Of a stretch of 64,000 bases of DNA, positions 11,275 to 22,989 are shown piece by piece. How positions within the stretch are numbered: the first letter of the stretch is position 1; each line of letters opens with the position of its first letter. The stretch covers positions 31,744,001 to 31,808,000 of the forward strand of contig OZ316891.1 of the NCBI GenBank assembly GCA_973895155.1, in the 5' to 3' direction. The translations under genes were made by a program, and so were the position numbers. Source of the DNA: Marsupella aquatica (lineage: Eukaryota; Marchantiophyta). The notes below the pieces were generated by a model. It had not been told where the DNA came from, did no database searches, and saw only the letters and a list, made by a program, of their open reading frames with translations.

Positions 11275-12810
11275 GTGAGGGCCCAGGGTTTGCAGGATGT
11301 CCAAGGAATTTTGGGACAGGTAATGGGTTCCAACTTCACTTGGAGGAGGGTTCGCAATGGGCGCATTATTCAGTCTCGGCTTGATCGGTTTTACCTTAGC
11401 GAAAAAGGGCAGTGGATGGCGGAAATCATTGAACTCAAACATGATGGCTCTTCTGCTTTATTGGATCATTATCCGGTTACCATTACCTTTTGGATGACCC
11501 CTCTCTACGATACGGAGCTGATTACCCGCAGAGCCACATACTTTAAAGCGAACCCAGCGATTCTAAGAAAAACAGAGAATATTGAAACTCTAGCAGAGGC
11601 CTGGAAGGATGGGCAGGAAAGCAAGATGGATGCACATTTGAAGTTTGCCAATGCATTTCAGAGGCTGAGACGAAGCTACATGGAATTACAATACTCTCCG
11701 GTCCCGTGGGATGAAGAAATGGTGAGAGTAAGGAATAAACTTCGCTTGCTGAAAATTGCGATCATGGATGATTACTCAGAAGATACTATACAAGATTTTT
11801 CTTGTATTGATCAGTGTGTACATGAAATGGAGTTAGAAGAGGCCCATCATCATCGACGTATGTCTAGAATAACTTGGCTGGGGCAGGGAGAGGAACCTTC
11901 TAAGTTTTACTTTTCAATGGTAAAGGCTAAAAGAGTAAGAGAAAATATGGAATATCTGATCAATGAGGAGGGGAGGGAGATACGAGAGGAGAAATTGATA
12001 TTGATGGAGGTACAACGACATTGCCAGGCGTTATACACCCCACCGGTAATGAATAGCGAGGAGCTGAGGAAAATTCATGTTGCACGAGACAGATTATGTC
12101 AACATACTCACTTCGCTCTGCCTGCTGCGGAGATCAGAAGGCTGGAGAGGCTACCCACTATGGAAGAATTACATGAGACACTAAGATTACTACCAGGAGA
12201 TAAGGCACCAGGAATAGATGGCATGACCGCGGAGGTCCTACGTGCTTGCTGGGGATTCATGAAAGAAAATTTCTTGGAAATGGTGTGCGATTTTTGGAGG
12301 ACCGGTAACATCGCTTTTGGAATCAAGGAGGGTGTGATCCGGTTCATTCCCAAGAAGACTGACAAAAGAAGATTGGGAGATTGGAGAGGGTTAACTATGC
12401 TCACAACTACATACAAGGTGATCGCAAAGTTACTTGCTCTGCGACTCAAGATACTGCTACCTAGATTGATTAGTCCACAGCAGACGGGATTCATCCCGGG
12501 GTGACACATTTTGGAAAATATTTCCCTTACCTGGCTAGCTAGCGATTGGATTAATCTTATGCAAACCCCCACTTTATTTCTACAACTCGATTTCAAAAAG
12601 GCCTTTGATAGGGTAGATCATTCCTATATCTGGGAAACTATGAACTTACTACCTGGAATAGGGTCTCACTTCATCTTTCTGGTTCGATCTCTACTTAGCA
12701 ATGGATTATCCAAAGCGTTAGTGAATGGATTGTGGACGGAGGAAATTGGTATGAGCCGGGGTGGAGACAGGGATGCCCTCTCTCCCCGCTACTGTTTGCT
12801 ATCTCCACAC
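11275..12810 (+). pseudogene. LINE ORF2, left part: endonuclease end and reverse transcriptase start
   Basis: The endonuclease end is visible as NFTWRRVRNGRIIQSRLDRF and DHYPVTITF. The reverse transcriptase follows with LLPGDKAPGIDGM, IRFIPKK, WRGLTML, LISPQQTGFIPG and LQLDFKKAFDRVD. A TGA at 12502-12504 sits where LINEs usually have Arg (GFIPG-R-HILENI), so CGA to TGA is likely. A one-base frameshift near 12760 precedes the box QGCPLSPLLFAIST, which is readable in the next frame up to the insertion at 12810. The 5' half of the endonuclease is missing, a normal result of incomplete reverse transcription. The element has no independent function now. Confidence 0.85.
12802..12810. repeat. Left copy of the 9-bp target duplication of the 10.3-kb element
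   Basis: TCTCCACAC here matches CCTCCACGC at 23101-23109 with two transitions. Nine base pairs is the usual target-site length for Mutator-like elements. The core CTCCAC is identical. Confidence 0.6.
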
Positions 12811-12905
12811 GGGTATAGCCACCGAGACAGGAAACAAGAAAACAGGAATTCTAGTAGCAGATTTTTTTGCTGTTATCAGGAATATGTTGTTGTTACCAGG
12901 AAAAG
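12811..12905. repeat. Left terminal region with CAGGAA-type motif cluster
   Basis: ACAGGAAAC (12827), ACAGGAATT (12842), TCAGGAATA (12876) and CCAGGAAAA (12896) lie within 80 bp. Such clusters near transposon ends usually bind the transposase (inference). The partner cluster is at 22990-23100 in opposite orientation. Confidence 0.5.
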
Positions 12906-13850
12906 TTAGTCATTGGAATAGGATAATACTTCATTACTTCAAGCCCAATACATCTGAAAAAAGCAATATGCATTGCGCTTCATTTAGATTCTAGAGCTTA
13001 GAACCAACTAACACGACAACAATTGTTCTCTGAAGATAAGTGAGTCCGGAATCACCAACATACTTCTGGAAAATAGTGTCCCAAAAATCACAGACACACA
13101 ACCATTAACCAGTGAATGCCACGGGAAAAAACATTGACATGGTAGGTCCCACCATAAGTAACATAATATTATAGGCCAACAATAAGGCAGAAAACCACAA
13201 ATGAAAACTCCGGACAATTTGAAAGACCACCAATGATGGGCTAGCGCCTGGCGCTAGCTAAAATGGAAACAACAACACATTTAGAAAATGACATTGGATG
13301 AATGCAGAATGTGGCAAACAAAAATTTAAAATATCATTTGTAGTGATAGGATTACAATGAAGTAAATGGTAATAAGGAAGACTTCCATCCCAGCGCTAGG
13401 CGCTAACACAAAACTATACCGTTGTAATACGACAAAAACTAATATAACCATTTCGAGCAAAGGACAAATATATCCTTCTCTATAAACCATGAGCATTCTC
13501 CCTTTCCAAGATCAGTCGGACTTCTCCAACTGTGAGAATTGGTTGGCTGGTCAAAGTAGATTCCTCAACATCTAGTTTGAAAATGGTCTGGAAAACCCAG
13601 TACAAATGTTTGCAAGGCATATATATGGATGTCTGCGAGAATGTTGACGATAGAAATCCTCACAAGAACAAGTCGGGAAAATACAAATCTGCACAAAGTA
13701 ACTATTCGGCGTCCTTAGATTCTCATGTGTTTGTACTTTGAATTGCTTCCCCCATGAGTTCCCAATAGAAACATCCCACTGTCCCTGGACGGACATGGTC
13801 TCTTTTCTTGCAGATTCAATCCTCTTCATGTGACCATGGGTCAAGGTCGA

Positions 13851-16800
13851 TCAAGGAACCGTGTTCTTTCCATTCCGACTCCGGAGACAAACAGTGGGTT
13901 CCAAAAGATTGACTCTCTCTGGAAATAAGTTTACATTGATTCGAAGCTTGAAAAGTGATGGTGGAGGTAGACGACCGTCTCTTCCTTGGGCTATAGGTAT
14001 TCCCTGTTCAACAAGATACTTCATCTCAGCTTCCAAAACATTTGTTCCTTTTATAACAGGAAGAACATCGGGAAAGGAGGGCAGGTTCACTACACCACGG
14101 CGGGGATGGCTCCGATAACATGTGTTGTTTGGGCAGAACCATATCATTTTGGCTATGGGTTCCCCCTTGAACATGCGTTGTCCTTTGACAACAATGCCGA
14201 TGACACCGTTTGATGAGGGGAACCCAACTTTCTTCACTCTATTTTGACACTCATCTCTCTCGGAACTACCGCCAAATGACGCGTTGCACTATGGACCGGC
14301 CCCAAATCTTGATGTCCGACGCAGATGCCATGAACCCTGCATGACTTCTGTTTCAAGAATTGGAGATTGGAGCGATGTCTGCTGAAGTACAGTGGGAGCA
14401 CTTTGTGGGTATTGTGTTGAACGTGATTGATGTTGAACCTGCGGTGTACTGAAATCATCACGTTCTACATCCCTCAAATCATCACTTCCTGAGAGATTGA
14501 CAACGGAAATGTCATTAGGTTTTTCTTCCGATACGGAAGCAAACATTGTGTGGTGCAGATTTTTACGCTTGAGTGATCTGGTATTTGACGATGTGATAAG
14601 GACTTTATCATACCGGTGGGAGTCTTGTGGCGAGACAATCCCAGTTGCAGGTCCTTTCCTCTTGACAGACTTTGTTAGAACATCTCCGTTGAGAGGAACG
14701 CTTCTCTCCAAGTCAAACTCAGCTGCATTGGAGAGGAGCAAGTTCATCGCATCCTCGAACAGCTTTGGGGAACCTGCCTGGTCAGCTGAATGGAAAGCCA
14801 ATTCCCATATTGTAGGACCTCTTCCTCTACTCAATCCTTTCCGATATGCGATATATGCTGCAACCTGAGATATAGCTCGATTCTGATCCATTTCACATGC
14901 CTCGAAGAGCCCCACTTTTTTTTCATTACCCATGCTTTCATTCCTGCGTGAACAGACTCTGATCCGGTATAGTTAGGAATCCTAGCGCCTTCTTTAGCAC
15001 TTTTGTCCTGGAACGGCAAAGCATAAACACTAGTAAGAATCCGCAAAACATACTAGCGCCAGGCGCTAGGCAGAACATTTCGACAAAACCATCAATATTA
15101 TTGTGTAATCACATGTTTATGGAAATAAATAGGTCAATATTTGAGAATCAATGACATTATTTGGATTCTTTGGATGGAATGTTGAGGAATGTCATCTGAA
15201 AAATGTACTTCTACAAAGGAATCTGACTTGCATATTACTAGCGCCAGACGCTATTACTCACCAAGCGAATAAAATTTCCCCACTGCCTCCAACACACGAC
15301 CCACCACGATATCCAACTCTGAAGCATTCGGAGCTTCCCAGGTAAGCAGTTACCCGACTGCCACCATAGGTCAATCTCTCTTGAAAGTCGGTAAGCCTCT
15401 ACAAATGTCGGTGCGTTCCATAATTTATCCCATAGCATTCGATGTTCCGCCTGCTTCTCTTCCAACACTCCTTCAACAGAATGGCGATGAAAAGCTTGGT
15501 AAAAATGAAAAGCGTCCATCCTCTCCCGTTCAGGGTTTGGGTGCCCTCCAAAAAAAACATTTTGGACTGCTAACCATCTGGCTTGGGCATTGTCTGCCAT
15601 GAAGCCATGAATGGTTGGATTATCTAACCCATTCTCTTTGGAAACCTCAATCATTAATCTCCAAGCCTTCTCAAACGACGCCGTGTCCTCGGCTTTTAGC
15701 TCGCAAGTAAATATTGTACACAATGCACGGTAATTATGATCATAAATGTGTGCGCTGAAAGTCACCCAATCCTTGGTCATTTGTTTCATGACATCGAAGC
15801 TTACCCAGGCACCTTCAAGCATCCCTCCAGGTTGCATTTGCCGCATAAGATCCACCCCAGACCCATGGCCTTTGGAAGTCATCTTAAATATGTAAGGTCT
15901 GTCTTCTTGAGATCCTTGACCTGGAAGGATGTACCTCTGTAGAAAAGGCATGTTGATATTCTTTTGATACCGAACAAGAAAATCCAACTCTCCACGGCCT
16001 TTCTGGTCCTGCCTAACACTCCTGAAAAGAGATGCAAACTTCTGTGGAGTATAAACTACCATTAGAGACTGGAAAATCTCTGTCTCTTCAATATCTTCAA
16101 TCTCACCCAGGCTCTCACACAAAGACTGTACAAAAGATCCTGTCGCTACATTTTTAATCCCAGCAGGCATCCAAGTAGGATTGCCTTCCAATTTCTTTTT
16201 AATGACATCTTCAACTACCTTTTCCGCACTCCGGGAAAATACCTTACGACAAGGATGGTTGTGGGTGCCCACATGAATCGCAAGGCGAGACATGTGACTA
16301 CAAGTATCTGAGTCAAGCAGAACTTGAGGATACATATAAAATAGTCTTGCAGAGCATGCCTCTACACAAAAAGGGAGCTGCTGGCAATGATGACAAACAA
16401 CTCCACCCTGCTCAATGAACGATCCAACACGGTGAGAGCCTCCAAGTTTCGGGGAACCAGCCCATGCCTTTGCATTCCTCCTCTTCTTTCGGCGGAAGTA
16501 GTCACAAGTTTTATTCCTGCACTCAATAAATCCAGTACAAGTGACTTTACTGAATTCCCAGTATTTCTTGGGCTGCACGTTTGCAGTGGTAGGAAATATT
16601 CTTGTCCAGATGTAGCAATCCTTGGTTCGGTCCATGTCCCGTAGACGGGATCCTTTTGAAAGAATTCCCGACGATGGAGGCAACTAAAACACTACGTTTC
16701 CATTGTACTTCGGAGGCAAACAAGGTACTTGTTCATGCCGGAAGTTTCCAGCCGAAATGAACCTCGAAAGTTTGCTGGACCCAATTGACTTGAGCAGCGC

Positions 16801-17250
16801 GTCCATTGCACTTCTTCGATATACAATATGGGATTTTGACGATGGCATCTCCTCTTTGACCAAGACCACGTCAGGAGCCAAAGGCTCCACAAAGGGGATC
16901 CTTGGTGGCTCCTCATCATCACTATCAAAAAGAGCAACTACATCCACCGGATCCCTCTGAGGGGATTGCCGATCTCCTTGATTTGGTTCCCAAACGACAA
17001 TGGAGTAGCGCAACCCAACATTAAGGTGCCAAAATCTCACCCCATCATTGACATCAAAAAGTGCGACAGATTCAAAGTCATTGGCTTCCGTTCCCTCCTC
17101 AACGATTGCCTCTATGTCATTCATGCGCAAATGAAACCTTCCACAAAGATAAACCTCACTTATTTGCCTGTACCTTTTGGCCACTGACACTGGAATGGAA
17201 ATGATGTCACCGGTGGACATACGGGTAACTATGATTGACTGAGACATCAC
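13851..17250 (-). pseudogene. Mutator-like transposase with WRKY/GCM-like zinc finger and D-D-E triad, broken
   Basis: ATG at 17250 opens a 188-codon frame that continues, after TAG at 16684-16686, in the same frame to 15262. A GT donor (GTGAGT, 15261-15256) and an AG acceptor ending at 15008 define an intron holding two palindromes. The next exon continues in phase as DKSAKEGARIP. In the 16683-15238 part (481 codons), cysteines and GTHNHPC (residues 139-145) form a WRKY/GCM-like finger. Candidate catalytic residues are D297 (WVSFDVMK), D364 (GFMADNAQ) and, in the second exon, the Glu of YTGSESVHAGMK. A slip in an A8 run near 14918 and a TAG at 14289-14291 break the second exon, which ends at 13851. 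It would bind and cut the element ends in the nucleus; this copy cannot. Confidence 0.7.
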
Positions 17251-18223
17251 AGAAGCCTTGGAAGCAAATGAGCGCAGGAAAATTATGAATCAAAATTCTG
17301 CCGACGAGGGCTATTATCGATTGTGACTAACAGTTCCCTAAAGCCGTTATAATAAGACAATCCTCTGACACCATAAATGTATTTTGTCGTTATATCAACG
17401 TCATTTACAATAAACATCATTTAGGAAGAACCCTTTTGTTCTAGAAATATCAGATGATGAATAGCGCCAGGCGCTATTAAAAACATTGCAAAAGAAGAGG
17501 TCCATGCAGAGTCATTTATGTGCAGCGCCTGGCGCTATTAATAACAATCCAAACGATTAGTGTCGATCTAACGTAAATTTATGTGTAGCGCCGAGCGCTA
17601 ATAAAAGCAAATGACGTAAACCAAAGTCCTAAAGGAGACACTAGATGATTAGCGCCAGGCGCTAATATTGATATCATTCATATTATGAACGTATACAATG
17701 GTAAAAACTAGAAGTAGGAGCCTTCAAAAGGAAGAAAAATCTTTGTTTTTTGCTAGCGCTAGTTTTATTTTGTATCAGAATTATGAGAAAACCGGATTTT
17801 GGGGAAAATAATGGCATATTAACGACTCTTATGGCTCTATATTGAATTCCCAACTGACATAAAAATTGAAGATTTTAGGCCTTGGAAATTACTAGCGCCG
17901 GGCGCTACTATTTGGTGAGTAAAAATGGATTCAAAATATTTTGAGGTTTTCCTTTCAACGGTCATATTCAACGGTAACTATAGGTTGCGTGACCCTAAAT
18001 ACATCGATCCCCTTTGGTGTTGTCGAATAAGATAACAACATGTGTCACAGATCCAAGCTAGTGGTTCAGTTTCCTTAGCGTATATGTTATGCTCTGTGCT
18101 CTAGATTCTTCTTATTTCCCATGTTAAGTACAGTATGATCGAAGCTGTTTGACGGGTTTTTGCCGTTCGTGGTATGGAAAGAGCGCGGTGGTCATCACTA
18201 CTTCCTTCGCCCTTGTGCAAGCA
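17251..18223. promoter_or_regulatory. Divergent intergenic region with a palindrome cluster
   Basis: The start codons of the transposase (17250, minus) and the ParB/methyltransferase-like gene (18224, plus) face away from each other across about 970 bp. Five palindromes (17462, 17523, 17586, 17650, 17893) and the half-site at 17753 lie within 450 bp. The first four are spaced 61, 63 and 64 bp apart. A shared control region for both genes is inferred from position and density. No TATA box was defended. Confidence 0.5.
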
Positions 18224-21200
18224 ATGGACCCTGCCTTATCCTCCTCTCAATGCTTTAGTGGAAACGGGCACAGAGAGGTCGTTCCCTCGCAAACATCTCA
18301 GTGCTCATTTTCAGGATCTGTGTATAGTCGTCGAGTGACTCGATCCACTACTTCGCAAGCTCCTGAAGCACAACCCGCTGTATCGTTCCCGAATAGCAAG
18401 AGAGGGAAGATGGATGATTCTAATTCGTTTGCTGTGGAGGACTTTGGAGAGACGTCGTTGACTATTTATGATGTGATCTCCAAACACATTATGTCATTTG
18501 GAAAAGATTTCCGAGGATATGACAAGGATCCGCCAAGGATTCCAATGTGCCGACTACTTCATATGGAAGTAGTGCGGACATTACAAAAGGGAAGCCCTTC
18601 GATAGAGAAGCTGAAAGACTCCTTTCAGAGCACAGGATACAATTCTAAGATCGGCATGTTGTTTTACGTCCAACCAACAGATTCCAATGGAGAAGTCCAG
18701 ATCTGCACGCCAGAGATTCGTGCTTCTTGGGATGCAATTTGGGTTGCAGAGAACAAAAAGTTTGAGGCGGAATGTGCTGCCAAACCTGACTTCTCCGTCC
18801 TGCAAGATAAGATGTTTTCTGTGTTTGATGGAAACCATCGACTCTACGCATGGTCCATCGTCACGAAGGAGAATCCGGATGATGTGAAATACCATCCTCG
18901 CATCCAGTGCACAATATTCAAGGGAGAAAAGGGGTCCTTGATCGAGATTGAGGCAGCGATGCACACTGTTAACCAGTAAGTGTCTCTTCCAATATATTTC
19001 TAATCTAATCTATGACCACAGTGTTTCACTAGCGCCGGGCACTACTGACTCCCTCTATCGTTTTCAGGCTTGGGCAGGCAGTGGTCAAACCCTCTTGGAT
19101 ACTTGATGCAGACGGTATCAACCAAATTCTCTCGAATGAACTCGATTACTACAAGTCTATCATTGACGCTGCAAACTTCAAGAAGTTTGGGCAGATCATG
19201 CAGAAAACGCGGAGGGATCGTGGTATATGAAAAAAATGCCTCAAGAAGCGCTTATGTACATCTTGTGTGAGAATAAGATCAAGTCTTATTCTTGGCAGTT
19301 TAAGATGGATCTGGAACATGCTGCCGCTCAGGGTACACCTTGGTCTCCCGAAGAGATTTCAAAAGGACATGCAGCGATGATGAAGGAGGCAACAAAGGAT
19401 TGGGCGATAAAGGTGTCAAAAATCACTCCTCTGTTAAGCCCCGCTTTTGAGGATTTCATGCGGACATGTGCTGAGATGTACCCCCTCACAGAGAAGAATA
19501 AGAGAGAGAAGAAGCCGGATGCAGTTGTCTGTACAATGGATCGAGCAAGATTGTTTACCGCTGTCTCTGCCCTCGACCCCAAGCTGAGGAGTACCCTTCT
19601 GGTTGCCCATTGTACACCGGAGCTGAGGAAACAATTCTTCCATCCACAGAGCATTAATGACGATCTAGTGAAGCAATGGTGCCATACCTGGCAAACTTGG
19701 AACATTGTGGAGGGAATCGCTATTGGTTTGCTGCAAACCTCCCTACGCCAGGTTAGTGATATAGTCCCCGCCAATCGGTTGCAAGAGTGGGAGTGTGAGT
19801 CGATTGAATCGCTTATTGAAATAGTCTCAAATGACTTCAAGAAATTTGGGGACGCTGTGAAAGGCAAGTTTTTTAATACAATGTGGCCTTCCAAGTATCC
19901 TGACAAGGCTGACTACAACCTCAAGAATCAGAAGAGGGCCAAACAATACCTGTATCGTTTTTTCAATCATGCACATGGAGATTGTGAAGCTAGATTACTT
20001 TTGGGCATACCCTGCTGCTTTCCAAAAGTGGATCGTTGTTCCCGAAGGAGACATACTGGCCGACGTGTATTCAATGTATCCCGCTGAAGGGTGTCTTCCA
20101 CCAAGGGAACTGTCAGAATGGGAGAGAATTCATTGTCCTTGGTATTTGGACACCGATAGATGGGACTCTCCATTCAGAGACACTGAGAAAGACGCATTTC
20201 ATAAGCTTTCAAAGTCTCAGGTCCCTCCCAAGTTTGTGTCCAACATGAAGCAGGGAATCGAAGGTGATGTGAGCAAGTCGGCGGCAGAATTGCAAGCGGT
20301 GTGTGAAACCACAGTTGTTCATGTTGATCGAAGTTGCACACCCAGAGCCAAAGCAAAAACCGAAGCTGCGGCACCGAGTACCTCAACACGGTCCGCCAAA
20401 AAATGTAAGTTGTCATTCAGCTTGTAGCTTCACATTTTGGTTAGCGCCAGGCGCTGCTATATGACTATGTCTATTGGTTTGTTTTCTCAATTGGTTTGGA
20501 CAGTGCCTGGCACTATTATTCAGCATTGAATAAATTCTGCTCTTTTTCCTTTAGGTGGGAGAAAGTTTGACGCTGCAACCGATGACACAAAAGTAGATGC
20601 CACTCCGGAGCCTTCCGAAGCCAATACCGGTGCCCAGTCAGACCCAATAACTCCAATTGACAAAGCGAAAGAGATCGTCCCTTTTGATGCAACCAGTACA
20701 AATAAGAGGAAGAAAAGGGCAATTCAAGCAGAAGAATCTTCCCGAGATGATGCCGCTGGAACTGGTGTTCAAAGAGATGTGGGAACCTTCAAGAGCAAAT
20801 CTTTTAGGCATTGCATGGTGGAAACAAGTATCCAAGAATTTATTAATACTGCTTTCAACAAAGCAGTGAAACCAGATTGGGTGACTAATGCAGAGAAATG
20901 GGGAAAGGACTTAATCAAGTCGGGTTCCCGAGAAAAGGGAGTAATCAGAGGAGGAAAAGAAAGATCGTTTGGTGTCAATGCAGGATTCATCTATCTTCCT
21001 ACTGGACTTAAACCTACGCTCATGGACCGTCGGGTTCCAAAGTGGAATGTACCAGACCACACAGTTCCCGGTTCTTTCTTCAAAGTGATGGACCCTTTCC
21101 TTTTTGATGATGGCATGCTTGCGATCTTGTATTCTGATGACCATGACCAGGTCTCGTAGGTCATTTCAACATGCCAGCAGTCCAAAAAGTTCCATTGTGT

Positions 21201-22340
21201 CAATTCTCACAATGTCGTCATGTCTATGCCCATGTACAGAGCAAAGACCGATATTCAGGTACAAATCATTGCATATCTTGTTTATTGTTAGCGCCTGGCG
21301 CTAATTTAGTCTTTGCTGTAGTTCTCGAATCATTAGCTGTCGGTTGATAATTTGAGCCAAATGTGTGCGATGCGTGCAGGTATTTACCCTTAGGCTAGAC
21401 ATATTTTGTCAGACTTCTTCAAAAGGAAAGGTACCAAAGGATCCAAGGTTTAAGCCTCTATCAATAACTGAAGATCCTTTGATCTCTAACTTGATTGGGC
21501 TTCCAACCTTGAAGACAGATCATTGCCCAGAGTTGGATTTTGCTGGGAACGCCTGTCTTTCGGTTGGTTTTATGCAATCGGTGATAGAGCTTTTTACTCT
21601 TCCTGGAGATATTGTCCTTGACTGGACTGTAGGTTCAGGAAGCACATTCATTGCTGGTGATTTTTCTGGTCATTTCATGATTGGGTTGGAAAATAGGCGT
21701 GAGTTTGTTGAGGCTGCATCAAGGGTTTTCTTAGAACTTCTTGATCCCAAGCATGTTCCGATATTGACTCCTCCCGCGACCAATTTAAGTGGTCGCAAAA
21801 AGAAAGATAGGCTCCGATCTGTTCTCAATTTTGATTCTGACGAAGAGGAAGGTACCTTTGGAGACGTCGAAGATGACACAAAGAAAACCCAGGAGGAAGA
21901 TTCTTCGAAGAAGAGCGAAGACTCAGACGAGTAGTGTTCTTCCAGTAAGCTTCTTGATCCTTTCAAGTGTTGTTGATAATTTTGGGTTCTTGCTCTCTTA
22001 TTTCCTAAACTTATATTTTTTTCTGTTTTACTGGATCAGGTCAGAATGGAATCTGAGGAAGCGTTTCCAACTCCGGAGGAGACTAGCTAGGAATGTAATT
22101 GTCACTCCTGAGAAGCCGTTTGTTTTGCCCTCATACGCTGAAAATGCCGCTAGGAGGGTTGACAAAATTAGAACGCTTTGTTGGGAAACAAAAGGTCTAC
22201 GTCTTCAGAGGGGAGCAGACAGGAAGTTCATGAGGAACCCTTATATAGATGATGTTTCCCGAAGCAAGTACATTGATGATGAAGCCGAGTCCACGGACAG
22301 ATCTGAAAGCTCCGCATCAGAAACATCTGGTAGTTTATAG
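18224..22340 (+). pseudogene. ParB/Srx-like plus N4/N6 DNA-methyltransferase-like fusion, spliced, broken
   Basis: Exon 1 18224-18975; introns 18976-19067, 20405-20554, 21259-21379 and probably 21945-22039. Exon 1 carries FSVFDGNHRLYAWS (DGNHR codons 18827-18841) followed by IQCTIFKGEKG and AAMHTVNQ, like the ParB/sulfiredoxin fold. Exon 2 is a long helical middle region with frameshifts near 19195 and 19970. Exon 3 has basic/acidic linkers, then FDDGMLAILYSDD. Exon 4 has LPGDIVLDWTVGSGST (21602-21646) and MIGLENRREFVEAASRVF, matching the SAM-binding end of the N6_N4 methyltransferase family (Pfam PF01555 type). The usual [DNS]PP[YFW] motif is not seen. TAG at 21157-21159 interrupts exon 3. 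The tail is acidic, with a last Arg- and Ser-rich exon in uncertain frame. ATG 18224 is chosen because the upstream 25 codons lack ATG. Confidence 0.6.
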
Positions 22341-22989
22341 GTAGCAATGGGGTTTTCTTCAAATATGTCCTTTAATGTTTCAATATGTAACCATTTCGAT
22401 GAATTGGCTGATTTTAAGCCCTTTCAACTCTTACTAGCGCCAGACGCTCCTCAAACATACTGTCTTTATTATATTTTTATTTCAGATTCTTGAAGTTTGA
22501 GTTGTGAAGACGTGTGCTCAGGTGCAATATTGGCTAGCGCCGGGCGCTTCCCAATTTTCTAAGGGTTCTTGGGTGTGGATTCTTTCATGGCTGTGGTTGC
22601 ATAAATGTTTTGTTTTCCGTCTGGTTTTGTGGTATTAGGTGAACTGGCGGGAACAGTCATGGATCTTTGCAGCTACATGTCTTCTAGAAAGACCCTGATC
22701 GGGAGGAGGCTGGAATAGATGATGGTTGTCAACTGGGATTACTATAGTAGCTCCAGGCGCTACTGAAAGGTTTTGGTTAATTATAATTGACTTAAATAGC
22801 TTTCCGAGATTGAACATTTCATAACCCCCTTCATTAAATATCCTTCGAGAGTGCAATTGGTACAAATTATAGACTCTTCACAGCGCCCGGCGCTAGCAAT
22901 AATCGTGGAGAGTTCCTATCGCTACAAGTTTCTTATATTTATTCCTGTTTGTTTTTTTGGTGTCTTTTAAGAAAACCTCGCCTTCGACG
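22341..22989 (+). other. 3' non-coding part of the element with four palindromes
   Basis: No coding frame. Palindromes at 22435, 22535, 22748 and 22881 occur at intervals of 100 to 213 bp between the end of the ParB/methyltransferase-like gene and the right terminal motif cluster. Confidence 0.55.

Larger units (their letters stand above)
13241..22896. repeat. Dispersed palindrome family TAGCGCC-N-GGCGCTA, 17 copies plus one half-site
   Basis: Copies start at 13242, 13392, 15054, 15239, 17462, 17523, 17586, 17650, 17893, 19030, 20442, 20501, 21289, 22435, 22535, 22748 and 22881; a collapsed site CTAGCGCTAG is at 17753. The centre base is A, T, G or C, and arms differ by at most a few bases (for example CCAGACGCT, GTGCCTGGCAC). 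All lie outside exons: downstream of the transposase, in its intron, in the divergent promoter, in introns 1, 2 (twice) and 3 of the ParB/methyltransferase-like gene, and downstream of it. I found none elsewhere in the window. Confidence 0.85.

Noticed and set aside
14289-21159. Reassigned TAG codon (read as Gln) in the element
   Set aside because: TAG stops also occur in unrelated LINE copies together with TGA and frameshifts; decay explains them better, and the PPR gene gives no sign of a changed code.
18224-22340. Bacterial contamination as source of the ParB/methyltransferase-like gene
   Set aside because: The gene has GT-AG introns, sits inside a plant-type LINE with target duplication, and has a diverged relative at 32-37 kb.
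13241-22896. CRISPR-like array
   Set aside because: The repeats are 13-15 bp palindromes at irregular distances of 60 to 2200 bp with genes between them; not a CRISPR layout.
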